This document shows, one piece after another, positions 10,501 through 18,380 of a stretch of DNA of 43,886 nt; positions within the stretch are counted from its first letter, which is position 1; the number at the start of each line of letters is the position of its first letter. The position numbers were made by a program, and so were the translations under genes. The stretch comes from a virus. The DNA is taken from positions 1 through 43,886 of the IMG/VR virus record IMGVR_UViG_3300017788_000049. One strand, 5' to 3'. The notes under the pieces were generated by a model that made no database searches, was not told where the DNA came from, and worked only from the letters and a program-made list of their open reading frames with translations.

Positions 10501-13500
10501 GAGGTTGCCACAGTTTCTGGTAATGCTAGTATTTCATCTGCAGCATCGGTATTTGGCGGTACATCGGTAAGATTCTTTAACACTGTTGTAGGAACTGCTG
10601 GTGAAGTATCGAACGATCACATAACATTTGCACCTTCGGGTGATTATAATATATTTGGAAATTTTGTTATAGAGTTTAATTTTATACCAATTACATTATC
10701 GTCTACAAGAGATTCTATAATTTTAGATAGAAGGCTAGCGGAACCTGAGTCTTCTATAACTATTGGAGTTGACGACGCAAGCTGTTTATTTGTTTATATA
10801 GACGGAGGCAAAGTCATACAAGGAACAACAGTATTAACAGCAACAGATACATACCATATTGCACTTTCGAGATTTAACGGAGAATTAAAACTATGGTTAA
10901 ACGGCAATCAAGAAGGCTCGACATACAACGACTTTACTAATTATCTTGCTGATAGACCAGTTAGATTGGGTGCAGACTTTGATGGAGAAAACGGTATTCG
11001 TGGATATATCGACGAACTTAGAATTAATACCGGAGTTGCTAATATCTACGTCAATCCATTTACTCCGCCAGTTTCTGAATTTGGAGAAGATATTGTTGGC
11101 GCATCACCCGCTAATGATGTAACATTTAAAGTAGCTTCGATCGGGCCTAGCGGGGAAGTATTAACTGTTAATCAATTCACTGGAACAGCCCCAGTATCAA
11201 ATAAATTATTCTTAAGAAATTCTTCCGGGACTCTTCAAACTCCTGTTGGTTCTGGTGCATCGTTTAATCTATCTAGAATTAATGGTGCATATACCGGATT
11301 ATCGATAGCAACAGCAGGTAATGGATATTTGCCCAACAATCTGATTAAAATTGATCAATCACTATTAGATGGCGCCGGCGACGACTCTCGTAGTGTTATA
11401 CTTCGGGTTATATCATCTTCTGTTACCGGACAAATACAATCTATATCTTTGGTATCCGGTACTCCTATTTCAACAGGAACTCCTATCGAGATCTTTTCGA
11501 CATTTGATATTAATGATGCGTTAGTCGCTGATTTACCGGCCACTAGCACTTTTAGCTTTAGTGCAATCGCAAAGATAACAGTAACATTTCCGACAGGTCA
11601 TGGGTTAATTCCTGGTTCTGGAGTATCTATATCTGTAACCTCAGGAGGAGTAAATCATTCTCTGCTAAATGGTCCTGCATTTATAGAAGAAGTTCCTAAC
11701 AAGCAATCATTTAGATTTACAGTTAGATCTAGCGGCAATATTGCTACTTCTCCTCCTATTACTGGCGTAGTTTATCCGAGGACGGATGCATTTTTCTTGC
11801 ATAGACCGTTCGACGGCGGAGTTTTATTAAGTACCGGTTCTCCGAGCCACGGAGCTCAGGCAATTCGTATGAGTAAAAAATATATTCGATATCAATCTGG
11901 TAAAGGAGCCATGTATACTACCGGTGCTCTATTTGCCCCTTCGTATGATATTCGATCAATGTCTGCAGATGGTATCGCGGTTAATAGTGTAATAACTGTG
12001 GTTGTAGATGATAACGATCACGGATTACAGATTGGATCGGGCATTAGAATCTCGGGTGCTGTTACTGTGGGATATGATGGTGATTATTCTGTAGTGGAAC
12101 TTGTTGACGAGCGTGTATTCAGAATAAGAGCTAACACGCAATTAGGATCAACAAGTCCAGAAATTGGTTCTAGTTGTCAAATGGCACACATTTCTTGGCA
12201 CGGTGCGTTTGTTCGAGCAGGTGCGTTCGATGATCAAAATGGAATCTTTTTTGAGTACGATGGTCAAGAGCTAGCGGTAGTGAGAAGATCTGCTACGTTT
12301 CAACTTGCCGGAACAGTTTCTATTAATGCAGATTCTAATCTTGTAACAGGTTCAAACACTAGATTCACCGAACAGCTGATAGAGGGAGATCGCGTAGTCA
12401 TACGGGGAATGACACATGTAATTTCGGACATTATCAATAATAACTCTATGACCGTAAATCCAGACTTCCGAGGTTTTACAAATGTTACAAATGCTAAACT
12501 TTGTCTTATAAAAGATTATAGAATACCACAAAGCGAATGGAATCTTGATAAGTGCGACGGCACAGGCCCCAGCGGTTACATTCTTGATGTTACTAAAATG
12601 CAGATGATCGGTTTGCAGTATAGCTGGTACGGTGCCGGATTTATTGATTGGATGTTTAGAGGACCAAACGGCGATTATGTATTTGCGCATAGATTAAGAG
12701 GAAACAATTTAAACACAGAAGCTTACATGAGAACCGGTAACTTGCCAGTGAGATACGAAGTACTCAACGAAGGAGCAAGATCTCCATTAGTTTCAGAGAT
12801 TTCATCTACAGCATCATCGATGACAGTAAAGGAAGGAAAATATTTTCCAGAGGCCGGAGTAGTGTATGTTGAGAACGAATTGATATCGTATACTTCTAAA
12901 TCTGGAAACTCTTTGGGTGGATTAACCCGAGCTGCACCTTATGTAAATTTCTCTGCAGGTTCTCAAAGAACATTCACAGCGGGTCCTGCTGCAACTCATC
13001 CTGTAGGTTCCGGAGTGATATTAATTTCAACAACAGCAAGCCCGTTAATCAGCCACTGGGGTAGTGCATATCTAATGGACGGACGATTTGATACTGATCG
13101 TGGTTACATTTTTAACTATCAAATTACCAACATTACAGTAACAAACATTAAAACTACTGCATTTGCGATTAGACTAGCACCAAGTGTATCTAATGCGATC
13201 ACAGGAGACTTGGGGGAAAGAGAGTTGTTAAATCGAGCTCAATTGTTATTGAACTCCCTAGAGGTTGTAGGAGGTACATCCGCATCGATAGACTCTTTTA
13301 TTATTGAAGGCGTATTAAATCCTTTAAACTATCCGGAGAGTCCTGCTAGTATTACGTGGTTTAGTCTTACATCAACTGCGCAAGGTGGGCAACCATCATT
13401 TGCTCAAATTGCCAACGGTTCTAGTATTACATTTGCAGGTTCTGGTAGTCAAGCGGCTAACCCAACACAAAATTTTGCAACTACACCCGCTATTAGATTA

Positions 13501-13917
13501 AGACAGGCGGTATTTACAAGTTCTACAGTAAATCTTGTGCGATTGGGTTGGGTAGTAAGTTCTACCGCTGGTATTCAACCGGGAACAGTTGTTGAAAGAA
13601 TCCAGGTAAACACGCCGTCGATAAATCAAACAACTATCACAATCAGTAAAGACGTTACCGCTGGCCCTGGCGTCACTATAACGTTTGCATCGCCACAGTT
13701 TGCACAACCGGGAGAACAGGTGTTTGCGTTCGCCGCACCGCAAGGCTCTCGAGAAGTTCTTGATTTAAGTGAATTAAAAGAGCTAACATCTACAGCAATT
13801 GGAGGAAGAGGTACGTTTCCTAACGGCCCGGATGTGCTAGCCATTAATATTTATAGCACTGGTTCTACTCCAGTTATAGCTAACTTGATTCTTCGATGGG
13901 GTGAAGCGCAAGCCTGA
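7510..13917 (+). CDS. Giant fibre/baseplate-type virion structural protein with LamG-like domain
   Basis: Complete 2135-residue paralog of the first gene. The N-terminal part has three Cys-containing helical segments of one family: CARDLGY near residue 53, CTRDVKY near 188 and CERDLGY near 356; the preceding gene has only two. Residues about 972-1185 form a LamG/concanavalin-type jelly roll, starting LLAHFNG and ending GYIDELRI, a fold that often binds sugars. The HRPFDGG...RYQSGKG block is near 1431 and the DGTGPSG...YSWYGAG block near 1683, as in the paralog. The start ATG at 7510 follows a weak AAAGAG. It ends two bases from the convergent small gene, with no terminator hairpin between. 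Virion location (fibre or baseplate) is inferred; the sugar-binding domain suggests host recognition. Confidence 0.75.
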   Translation: MAKLQVKQYNFKPGLSYLSNARPNAYDLILANKTFLKKEVIGFLNEQVLDSTKCARDLGYLIDAVGYDITLGTNYNSLFLGLAEYNSLEVTPTVLRTIARVRDEIPARVILNATALTRSNAFFNEVIDIAQNGRNAANPVSFTNPSNATASRIAAKDRLVANKDFLAAEVNAWVGVTYPSHNHDVSKCTRDVKYAIDALCYDILYGGNSATYDQARFFFYFDSANNPGIDPTHRLQTVAAYGRLKTIVSEVVRGISVTKTTTGTTPNNLNQSISGANADAGDATILQNLVQITADVVAATTRTAADAVLAGITKTFPSVTWADGDLQLAKTGIDSNKNNIINFVNAFASYIFNTEKCERDLGYVLDAYLFDLRYGGNEETREVAAKYWIGDVPQIDGNRIVEIEAHLFLRDLINTNILTNTQADTYQVVVSQVIDLTKTAESSSTTIITNLAGILTSVIEFGTTVLPLLITGVGRIKFPKKYEQSQILLITNTTKNEIIYDFSDPGAGGVWEFIRDESDIFPRILEAAQGYTQLTFFYNTSNHSETDSIQIFVDVAELKTRPYDFGTDAMERMRMAAPQAMLDADFEYGLQPTKWQTIATSRGYPSTYEIPGSDLLVTTVSTDASTSTNSIGPSLITVTTVSPHFLSVGIPISIKALASSITGFSRAEGTFLVNSIINSNSFTYYSKSRVGNINGEVLSTTYTQLRVAGFYTGASIGSPTFTVFSQGASGNSTVSLLSAQGENTIAFTGTAPSVGDPVVSTTSRFFATSSGTSMIVTAVNIGSIAVGHRLTGGSIPAGTFIVSQQTGTSGGPGTYITSVPTSLLASTQVTGSSFSLGTQVTAVRGSGGPTVTAYANQNVEVGATSFNLIDASGISVGQGIDNGSGRIQEISSISGNTVSFLSARTTRIIGSNASYTNLASTSITGNGTGLIISLSSNGSDQFSTVSVDFGGENYSVNDTIKILGTDLEYYTDTKLLAHFNGTNNATSGDGFLNIANGEVATVSGNASISSAASVFGGTSVRFFNTVVGTAGEVSNDHITFAPSGDYNIFGNFVIEFNFIPITLSSTRDSIILDRRLAEPESSITIGVDDASCLFVYIDGGKVIQGTTVLTATDTYHIALSRFNGELKLWLNGNQEGSTYNDFTNYLADRPVRLGADFDGENGIRGYIDELRINTGVANIYVNPFTPPVSEFGEDIVGASPANDVTFKVASIGPSGEVLTVNQFTGTAPVSNKLFLRNSSGTLQTPVGSGASFNLSRINGAYTGLSIATAGNGYLPNNLIKIDQSLLDGAGDDSRSVILRVISSSVTGQIQSISLVSGTPISTGTPIEIFSTFDINDALVADLPATSTFSFSAIAKITVTFPTGHGLIPGSGVSISVTSGGVNHSLLNGPAFIEEVPNKQSFRFTVRSSGNIATSPPITGVVYPRTDAFFLHRPFDGGVLLSTGSPSHGAQAIRMSKKYIRYQSGKGAMYTTGALFAPSYDIRSMSADGIAVNSVITVVVDDNDHGLQIGSGIRISGAVTVGYDGDYSVVELVDERVFRIRANTQLGSTSPEIGSSCQMAHISWHGAFVRAGAFDDQNGIFFEYDGQELAVVRRSATFQLAGTVSINADSNLVTGSNTRFTEQLIEGDRVVIRGMTHVISDIINNNSMTVNPDFRGFTNVTNAKLCLIKDYRIPQSEWNLDKCDGTGPSGYILDVTKMQMIGLQYSWYGAGFIDWMFRGPNGDYVFAHRLRGNNLNTEAYMRTGNLPVRYEVLNEGARSPLVSEISSTASSMTVKEGKYFPEAGVVYVENELISYTSKSGNSLGGLTRAAPYVNFSAGSQRTFTAGPAATHPVGSGVILISTTASPLISHWGSAYLMDGRFDTDRGYIFNYQITNITVTNIKTTAFAIRLAPSVSNAITGDLGERELLNRAQLLLNSLEVVGGTSASIDSFIIEGVLNPLNYPESPASITWFSLTSTAQGGQPSFAQIANGSSITFAGSGSQAANPTQNFATTPAIRLRQAVFTSSTVNLVRLGWVVSSTAGIQPGTVVERIQVNTPSINQTTITISKDVTAGPGVTITFASPQFAQPGEQVFAFAAPQGSREVLDLSELKELTSTAIGGRGTFPNGPDVLAINIYSTGSTPVIANLILRWGEAQA

Positions 13918-13919
13918 TA

Positions 13920-14177
13920 TTAAATAATAGAATTTAGTTGTTGCTTAATTTCTTGCAGTTTCTTTGAATCTGATCTTTGACGATCTAAAGATCTATTAAT
14001 ATCATCAAACATAATATTTTCTATGTTTGTATCCATCTTGTGAACAAGATTTTTGTAGTCTCTTAGCAGAGATTGAAATTTCAATCGTTCGCTGCTATCC
14101 GATAACTGATCTATCTTCTTTTGATATCGATCACAATCTATTTTATAGTGTTCTAAATTACTGATTCGTAGGCTCAC
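13920..14177 (-). CDS. Small charged coiled-coil protein, unknown function
   Basis: An 85-residue protein, last gene of the minus-strand gp14/gp15 unit. Its start overlaps the end of the upstream Nudix-like gene by 20 bases, which supports translational coupling and a real gene. The sequence is almost entirely charged helix with heptad-like spacing (YKIDCDRYQKKIDQL, then LKFQSLLRDYKNLVHKM), one Cys and no signal peptide. I do not recognise a family. It could be a small assembly or neck accessory factor given its operon, but this is context only. Confidence 0.6.
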   Translation of the reverse strand: MSLRISNLEHYKIDCDRYQKKIDQLSDSSERLKFQSLLRDYKNLVHKMDTNIENIMFDDINRSLDRQRSDSKKLQEIKQQLNSII

Positions 14178-14562
14178 GATAATCCTTGCTTATAATTAAT
14201 ACTGTATCAATTTTAGCTTTGATTAAAGGATTGGTTATTGTTGATTTTAAACCGGAATGCAATCCTTTAGGCAAATCCCCTAATGAACTCCAGCATAATG
14301 TTTTGGACTCTGTAGTTAAAAATTCTTTTTCTGTTAAACATATATAGGTTCCGTATTCGAAGCCCCGGTCTTCTGATAGATATAATTCAATAGGAAGCAA
14401 TTTTCCACGATTTCCGGTGTATTTTAATATCAGGCGTTGACCATCTTCAAAAATATTATTTGATATTTCAAAAGTCGGAACAGTCCATTTTGAATTCTCG
14501 TATATTAATAATATACGATGTGTTTCTAAAGAAATGAATAGTATACCAGCACGTTTCTGCAT
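14158..14562 (-). CDS. Nudix-fold-like protein with a degenerate catalytic box
   Basis: The 134-residue length and pattern resemble a Nudix domain: an N-terminal AGILFISLETHRILLIYEN strand pair, then WTVP near residue 27, and a C-terminal W..LGDLPKGLHSGLKSTI near 91-105, the usual layout of phage Nudix proteins. The Nudix box (GX5EX7REUXEEXGU) should follow WTVP, but the region FEISNNIFEDGQRLILKYTG lacks the REXXEE core, so pyrophosphohydrolase activity is doubtful. It is located 12 bases after gp15 in the minus-strand neck/tail unit. It may be a structural or binding derivative of a Nudix enzyme. Assignment rests on fold pattern by eye. Confidence 0.5.
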   Translation of the reverse strand: MQKRAGILFISLETHRILLIYENSKWTVPTFEISNNIFEDGQRLILKYTGNRGKLLPIELYLSEDRGFEYGTYICLTEKEFLTTESKTLCWSSLGDLPKGLHSGLKSTITNPLIKAKIDTVLIISKDYREPTNQ

Positions 14563-14566
14563 GCTG

Positions 14567-14574
14567 TACTTATC
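14567..14574 (-). promoter_or_regulatory. Possible weak late promoter octamer GATAAGTA
   Basis: On the minus strand GATAAGTA lies 4 nt before the ATG at 14562. It departs from the late consensus at the sixth base and overlaps the end of gp15 coding sequence, so it may be chance. Confidence 0.25.
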
Positions 14575-16005
14575 TTACAGTATAAAGCGCCAATAGCCAG
14601 AACGATACTCACCTTCGAACGATTTTAACCATTGTTCGCCGTCCCAACGATATTGGATTCCAGTTTTTAAATTTTGAGTATACACAGGTAAAGTATTATT
14701 TTCAGAATCGGAATCAAATACTATAGTCCAGGTAGAACCATTCCATTCGATAATATCGTTAGCACCAGCCTGAAAATTACCCCAGGCATAAACGCCCGGT
14801 ACAATAGTTCCGGTATTATAGCTATTATCTTGTTCCCCGTCGTGTGTTCTTCCTGCAGTGGTAATATCATCTAAAATGAGATATCTAGCTCCTGTTGCCG
14901 CCTGTCCTGGATTAAATTTATTAGGATCTATAATTGCATCTACAGTAGTTCTATTGGAGATTACGGTATTAGAAGGTTTTTCGTCAATAGTTAATAACAG
15001 ATAAGTTGAATCAATTTCATTAATTACAAATGTTCCCTGTATTTCGTATCCACTGGGCTGCAGGAATGCAACTTTACTGATACCCGGCCTGTAAGATTCG
15101 TATTGAGAAAGTACAGTAAACCAATCTATTCGTTTTCCTTGCTTTTGAGGAACATCGTTTTCTATGGTTTTGACCGCTTCGTTTTGATCTAAAATACTTA
15201 GATCGTAATTATTTGTAGTACCATTATTACTCTTAAGAAGAAGAACTCCAAAGTCACCGGAAGTTTTTCGAACAGAAATTGGCGGAATTCCGTTATAAAC
15301 AAGATTTTGAATATCGTCAACATCCCCGTAATTAGTAAAAATATTCATAATAATATTTTGTACAACACCTAGTCGTTTAATCTTGGCAGGCGGGGTTATA
15401 TAAATCGGCATTTCGCATTCTAAAGTACAAATATCTATATCAGATTCTGTCCCTTGCGGAATAGTTCTAGAACTAAAATTTACTGATTTCAAATCTACAA
15501 CACTTAAACTAGTCCAGTCGATATAATTATCTGTGGTTTGTATTTCGAGACTAGGATTAAACAATACCAGTATCTGTTCAACCAATTGTAATTTTTGGTC
15601 CGTATTAGAAGTCCATATATCAGTTTTCATACTTAATTTATAAGGAGTTGGCATTAATCGCTCAACAGTATATGATGCTCCTTGATAATCTTTATAATTT
15701 ATATTACCGTTTTCAGTTTCATCATATGCACGTTCTCTGATATGCATTTTACTAACAAAACTAGCATCTGCTAACCTACTGATATCCAATTCTAATCCAC
15801 TGATATAACAACTAACCCTAGGTACAGTTAGTAATTTATTTTCTGAATTTTCTTTGATGATACTGGCTACCTGTCTAGATAAATCACCATACATTACAGG
15901 AACATGTTTTTCTTCACCGTCGCCGGCCTTATATTTAAAACCAATGAAAATACGCATAAATTGTGTTACATATCTTCTTATTTGGCCATCATAAAAAAAA
16001 TCCAT
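14575..16005 (-). CDS. 15: Tail sheath stabiliser/completion protein gp15-like, extended C-terminus
   Basis: The first ~250 residues match the layout of T4 gp15: YDGQIRRYVTQFMRIFIGF at the N-terminus (T4 has a similar FYNSSFRRYATLMGDLF), HVPVMYGDLSRQ near 34, and PTPYKLSMKTDIWTSNTDQKLQLVEQIL around 118-146 followed by FNP. gp15 caps the tail tube and sheath and joins the tail to the head neck. At 476 residues it is far longer than T4 gp15 (about 270); the extra part, about 260-476, ends with WNGSTW and YRWDGEQW motifs like those in the sheath and gp14 of this phage. The ATG overlaps the gp14 stop by one base (TAATG), so the two are translationally coupled. Confidence 0.85.
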   Translation of the reverse strand: MDFFYDGQIRRYVTQFMRIFIGFKYKAGDGEEKHVPVMYGDLSRQVASIIKENSENKLLTVPRVSCYISGLELDISRLADASFVSKMHIRERAYDETENGNINYKDYQGASYTVERLMPTPYKLSMKTDIWTSNTDQKLQLVEQILVLFNPSLEIQTTDNYIDWTSLSVVDLKSVNFSSRTIPQGTESDIDICTLECEMPIYITPPAKIKRLGVVQNIIMNIFTNYGDVDDIQNLVYNGIPPISVRKTSGDFGVLLLKSNNGTTNNYDLSILDQNEAVKTIENDVPQKQGKRIDWFTVLSQYESYRPGISKVAFLQPSGYEIQGTFVINEIDSTYLLLTIDEKPSNTVISNRTTVDAIIDPNKFNPGQAATGARYLILDDITTAGRTHDGEQDNSYNTGTIVPGVYAWGNFQAGANDIIEWNGSTWTIVFDSDSENNTLPVYTQNLKTGIQYRWDGEQWLKSFEGEYRSGYWRFIL

Positions 16006-17198
16006 TAATTATCTGCCTTTGGTTTAAGAGCCTTACTAAGACTCTGTTTTTCTTTGATCTGTTTTCCATCAATCACATTTATAGTATCATTGTTAATAAA
16101 TGTGGATCTTTGATTATTTCTTACTTCCTTACCTTCAAATCGTTCACCGCTGGATACATCAGTAGCTCCGAGATTACTCATTGTTGCTCGATTAACATCA
16201 TCTATTTTAACCCAGTATCTTCCATTATATCTAAAGAGTCTATTAGGTTTATAATCTGTTCTGAGATGATATTGACCTTCTTGTGCGTTAAAAGGAAAGG
16301 CAATTCCACTGGTAAAAGGAGCTCCATTTGGTGCTTCGGCAACCCCTATTAAATAACCGTCATAGCCTTCTTTTTCGGCAGTTTTAAGTATAAGACTCAC
16401 ATCAATAGAACTGTTCGATGCTCCTATCATTTCCGAGTCGGCTGTTAGTAGCTCTGGTTTTCCATCGTCACCTAATTGCAGTGTATAAAACTTTTTGGTA
16501 TCATAACCACTATATGGAGCATCTGATTCCGCTTGATCTAAAACTGCTTTGGTAATTTGCATTTCTTTTTCATAGGTGCTCATGATATCTAGCAGCGTCT
16601 GATTACTGCTTTCATCAGCAACTCCATCTAATATTTGTTTAAATTCTTGACTATCTACCAAGGGTTTACATTTAGCTCGATAGAGATGTGGATACCAAGT
16701 GACAGAAAAACCTTCCGCCGCTCTGGTAACTTCTTCGATAACATAAAATCTTTTTAGTGCAAATTGTAAATCATTTAGTGCATGATCATCTTTTAGATGC
16801 GGCAATTCAATAACATCGCCGCTGATTATTTTTCTTCCAATTTTTTCCACAGTGTCGTTTATGTGAAATGTAATAAAAATAGTGTCGTTTTGTAAAAACA
16901 GACCAAATTGACTCAGATTAAAATCCAAATCTTGAAGATTATACACTCCTCTTAATACATAAACATCTGGATCGTATTTTCTATCACGATTTTCTAAAAA
17001 TAAAAGATCTTGTATCTGTGTTTCGGAAGTGGTGTTGTATACCGGAGTTGCTGGAGTATTTTCACCGCCAGATCCAGGCCCGATGTATTTGTGTATTAAA
17101 ACATCGGTACCGCCAATTTGGAACATTTCCCAAATAGTATTGTCGATGAATTTGTAATCTTTCCCTTTTTCGGGACGATAGAGACTGAGTCTTGGCAT
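16005..17198 (-). CDS. 14: Neck/head completion protein gp14-like, extended C-terminus
   Basis: The core, about residues 60-180, fits the gp14 neck family: an ENRDRKYDPDVYVLRG segment, then LSQFGLFLQNDTIFITFHI, GRKIISGDVIELPHL, KRFYVIEEVTR and VTWYPHLYRAKCKPL, the usual order in T4-like gp14. The protein joins the head to the tail with gp13. At 397 residues it is longer than T4 gp14 (about 256); the extension carries NRLFRYNGRYWVKI near 319. It is the first gene of a minus-strand unit with gp15 and diverges from gp13 across a 33-base gap with a late octamer for each strand. Assignment is from motif order and neighbours; identity to T4 is low. Confidence 0.75.
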   Translation of the reverse strand: MPRLSLYRPEKGKDYKFIDNTIWEMFQIGGTDVLIHKYIGPGSGGENTPATPVYNTTSETQIQDLLFLENRDRKYDPDVYVLRGVYNLQDLDFNLSQFGLFLQNDTIFITFHINDTVEKIGRKIISGDVIELPHLKDDHALNDLQFALKRFYVIEEVTRAAEGFSVTWYPHLYRAKCKPLVDSQEFKQILDGVADESSNQTLLDIMSTYEKEMQITKAVLDQAESDAPYSGYDTKKFYTLQLGDDGKPELLTADSEMIGASNSSIDVSLILKTAEKEGYDGYLIGVAEAPNGAPFTSGIAFPFNAQEGQYHLRTDYKPNRLFRYNGRYWVKIDDVNRATMSNLGATDVSSGERFEGKEVRNNQRSTFINNDTINVIDGKQIKEKQSLSKALKPKADN

Positions 17199-17204
17199 AG
17201 TATA

Positions 17205-17212
17205 TATTTACC
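17205..17212 (-). promoter_or_regulatory. T4-type late promoter octamer for gp14 unit
   Basis: GGTAAATA on the minus strand lies 6 nt before the gp14-like start at 17198. No Shine-Dalgarno is visible between. It is back to back with the gp13 promoter. Confidence 0.7.
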
Positions 17213-17218
17213 GCTACC

Positions 17219-17226
17219 GATAAATA
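17219..17226 (+). promoter_or_regulatory. T4-type late promoter octamer for gp13
   Basis: GATAAATA is followed by the 5-nt spacer CTAAT and the ATG at 17232. With the T4 geometry the start of transcription would be the A of ATG, and no Shine-Dalgarno is present upstream. Confidence 0.75.
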
Positions 17227-17231
17227 CTAAT

Positions 17232-17990
17232 ATGAGCCAAATTAATCCAGATAAACAATCTGTATACGATTACTGTCGAACTATGCTAGGCGATGGGATG
17301 ATCGACGTCGAGCTAGACTCTAAGCATTACGAAACTGCCCTAGATAGGGCATTAGCTGTTTTTCGTCAAAGAAGCGATAATTCCGTCGAGGAAAGTGTAG
17401 CATTTTTAACCTTAGAAGTAGATAGAAACGAATATATTCTACCCAAAGAAATACAGCAGGTCCGGCAGATTTTTCGTCGAAGCATTGGTTCTAGATCAGG
17501 GGGTGGCGGGGGTGGAACGGTATTCGAACCATTCAATCTAGCATATACAAATACCTACCTATTAAGTTCCACTAATATGGGTGGACTAGCTACCTATGAA
17601 TTGTTTGCTGGTTATCAAGAAATGGTAGGTCGTATGTTCGGAGCATTTATTAATTTTAATTATATACCGCAAAGTAGAAAATTAACTATTATTCAGAGAC
17701 CAAGGGGCAATGAAGAAGTTATGCTTTGGGTTTATAATACAAGGCCGGATAGTTCTCTTATTAATGATACATACGCAGGACAATGGATCAAAGATTATAG
17801 TCTAGCCAACTGTAAAATTATGCTAGGCCAGGCCCGTGAAAAATTTGCCAGTATTGCAGGACCGCAGGGAGGTACAGCACTTAATGGAGCTGCGATCAAA
17901 GCTGAGGGGCAGGCGGATTTAGATCGATTGACTGTAGAATTAACAACCCTTGTCTCTGGTGGACAAGGTTATACATTTATTATTGGATAA
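17232..17990 (+). CDS. 13: Neck protein gp13-like (head completion)
   Basis: A 252-residue protein with the conserved gp13 pattern of marine T4-like phages: VYDYCRTMLGDGMIDVELDSKHYETALDRAL near the N-terminus, IRQIFRR-type VRQIFRRSIGS, EPFNLAYTNTYLLSS, ATYELFAGYQEMVGRMFGAFINF, then WIKDYSLANCKIMLGQAREKFASI and AGPQGGTALNG. gp13 binds the portal vertex with gp14 to close the filled head and accept the tail. I chose the ATG at 17232 over an upstream in-frame codon at 17118 because the latter lies inside the antisense gp14 gene and the late promoter lies just before 17232. The stop overlaps the next start (TAATG). Confidence 0.9.
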   Translation: MSQINPDKQSVYDYCRTMLGDGMIDVELDSKHYETALDRALAVFRQRSDNSVEESVAFLTLEVDRNEYILPKEIQQVRQIFRRSIGSRSGGGGGGTVFEPFNLAYTNTYLLSSTNMGGLATYELFAGYQEMVGRMFGAFINFNYIPQSRKLTIIQRPRGNEEVMLWVYNTRPDSSLINDTYAGQWIKDYSLANCKIMLGQAREKFASIAGPQGGTALNGAAIKAEGQADLDRLTVELTTLVSGGQGYTFIIG

Positions 17991-18328
17991 TGAAAGCTTC
18001 TGAATTTATATTTGAATCAGACGAAGAATACTATACCGAAACTGCTAAAATGGTTTGGGGTGTAGGCAAACACGATACCCGTGGTGGAAAAGCTAAATTA
18101 AAATTTCGCTGTACCACAGGCCCTAGAGCAGGTAGACAAGTCAGTCATCCTAACAAGTGTCATCAACAGCTTGATGTAGCTCAGGCCCAACGGATGAAAA
18201 CCACCCGGGCCCGAACAAAAGTACAGGCGGCTCGAAGAACTGATAGAACCAAATCTATTAATACAGCTAGCGTTTTGGCTAACAGACTTAATACTGGTAA
18301 ATCAAAAACACCAAAGCCTTATTATTAA
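17990..18328 (+). CDS. Small basic protein with a capsid-targeting-like N-terminus
   Basis: A 112-residue protein, strongly basic after residue 30 (many Lys/Arg, for example KTTRARTKVQAARRTDRTK), coupled to gp13 by a TAATG overlap. The N-terminal ten residues, MKASEFIFES, resemble the T4 internal-protein targeting peptide (remembered as MKTYQEFIAE) and end in I-x-E, the type of site cut by the T4 prohead protease gp21. A basic body behind such a peptide would fit an internal head protein packaged with DNA. Cys residues at about 41 and 58 occur in KFRCTTGPRAGR and NKCHQQ. No family name is known to me; the internal-protein role is inferred. Confidence 0.65.
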   Translation: MKASEFIFESDEEYYTETAKMVWGVGKHDTRGGKAKLKFRCTTGPRAGRQVSHPNKCHQQLDVAQAQRMKTTRARTKVQAARRTDRTKSINTASVLANRLNTGKSKTPKPYY

Positions 18329-18330
18329 GG

Positions 18331-18360
18331 TTGATTATTAACTGTCAAATTTGCTATAAT
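18331..18360 (+). promoter_or_regulatory. sigma70-type early promoter with extended -10
   Basis: TTGATT at 18331-18336 and TATAAT at 18355-18360 are 18 bases apart, with TGC directly before TATAAT as an extended -10. Expected start is near 18367, giving a short leader with GGAGG at 18371. This suits an early nucleotide-metabolism gene among late genes. Confidence 0.75.
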
Positions 18361-18380
18361 GTCTTAAACTGGAGGACATT

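Noticed and set aside
12352-12690. 112-codon minus-strand open frame inside the second giant gene
   Set aside because: It is antisense to the block conserved between the two paralogs, so it is a shadow frame.
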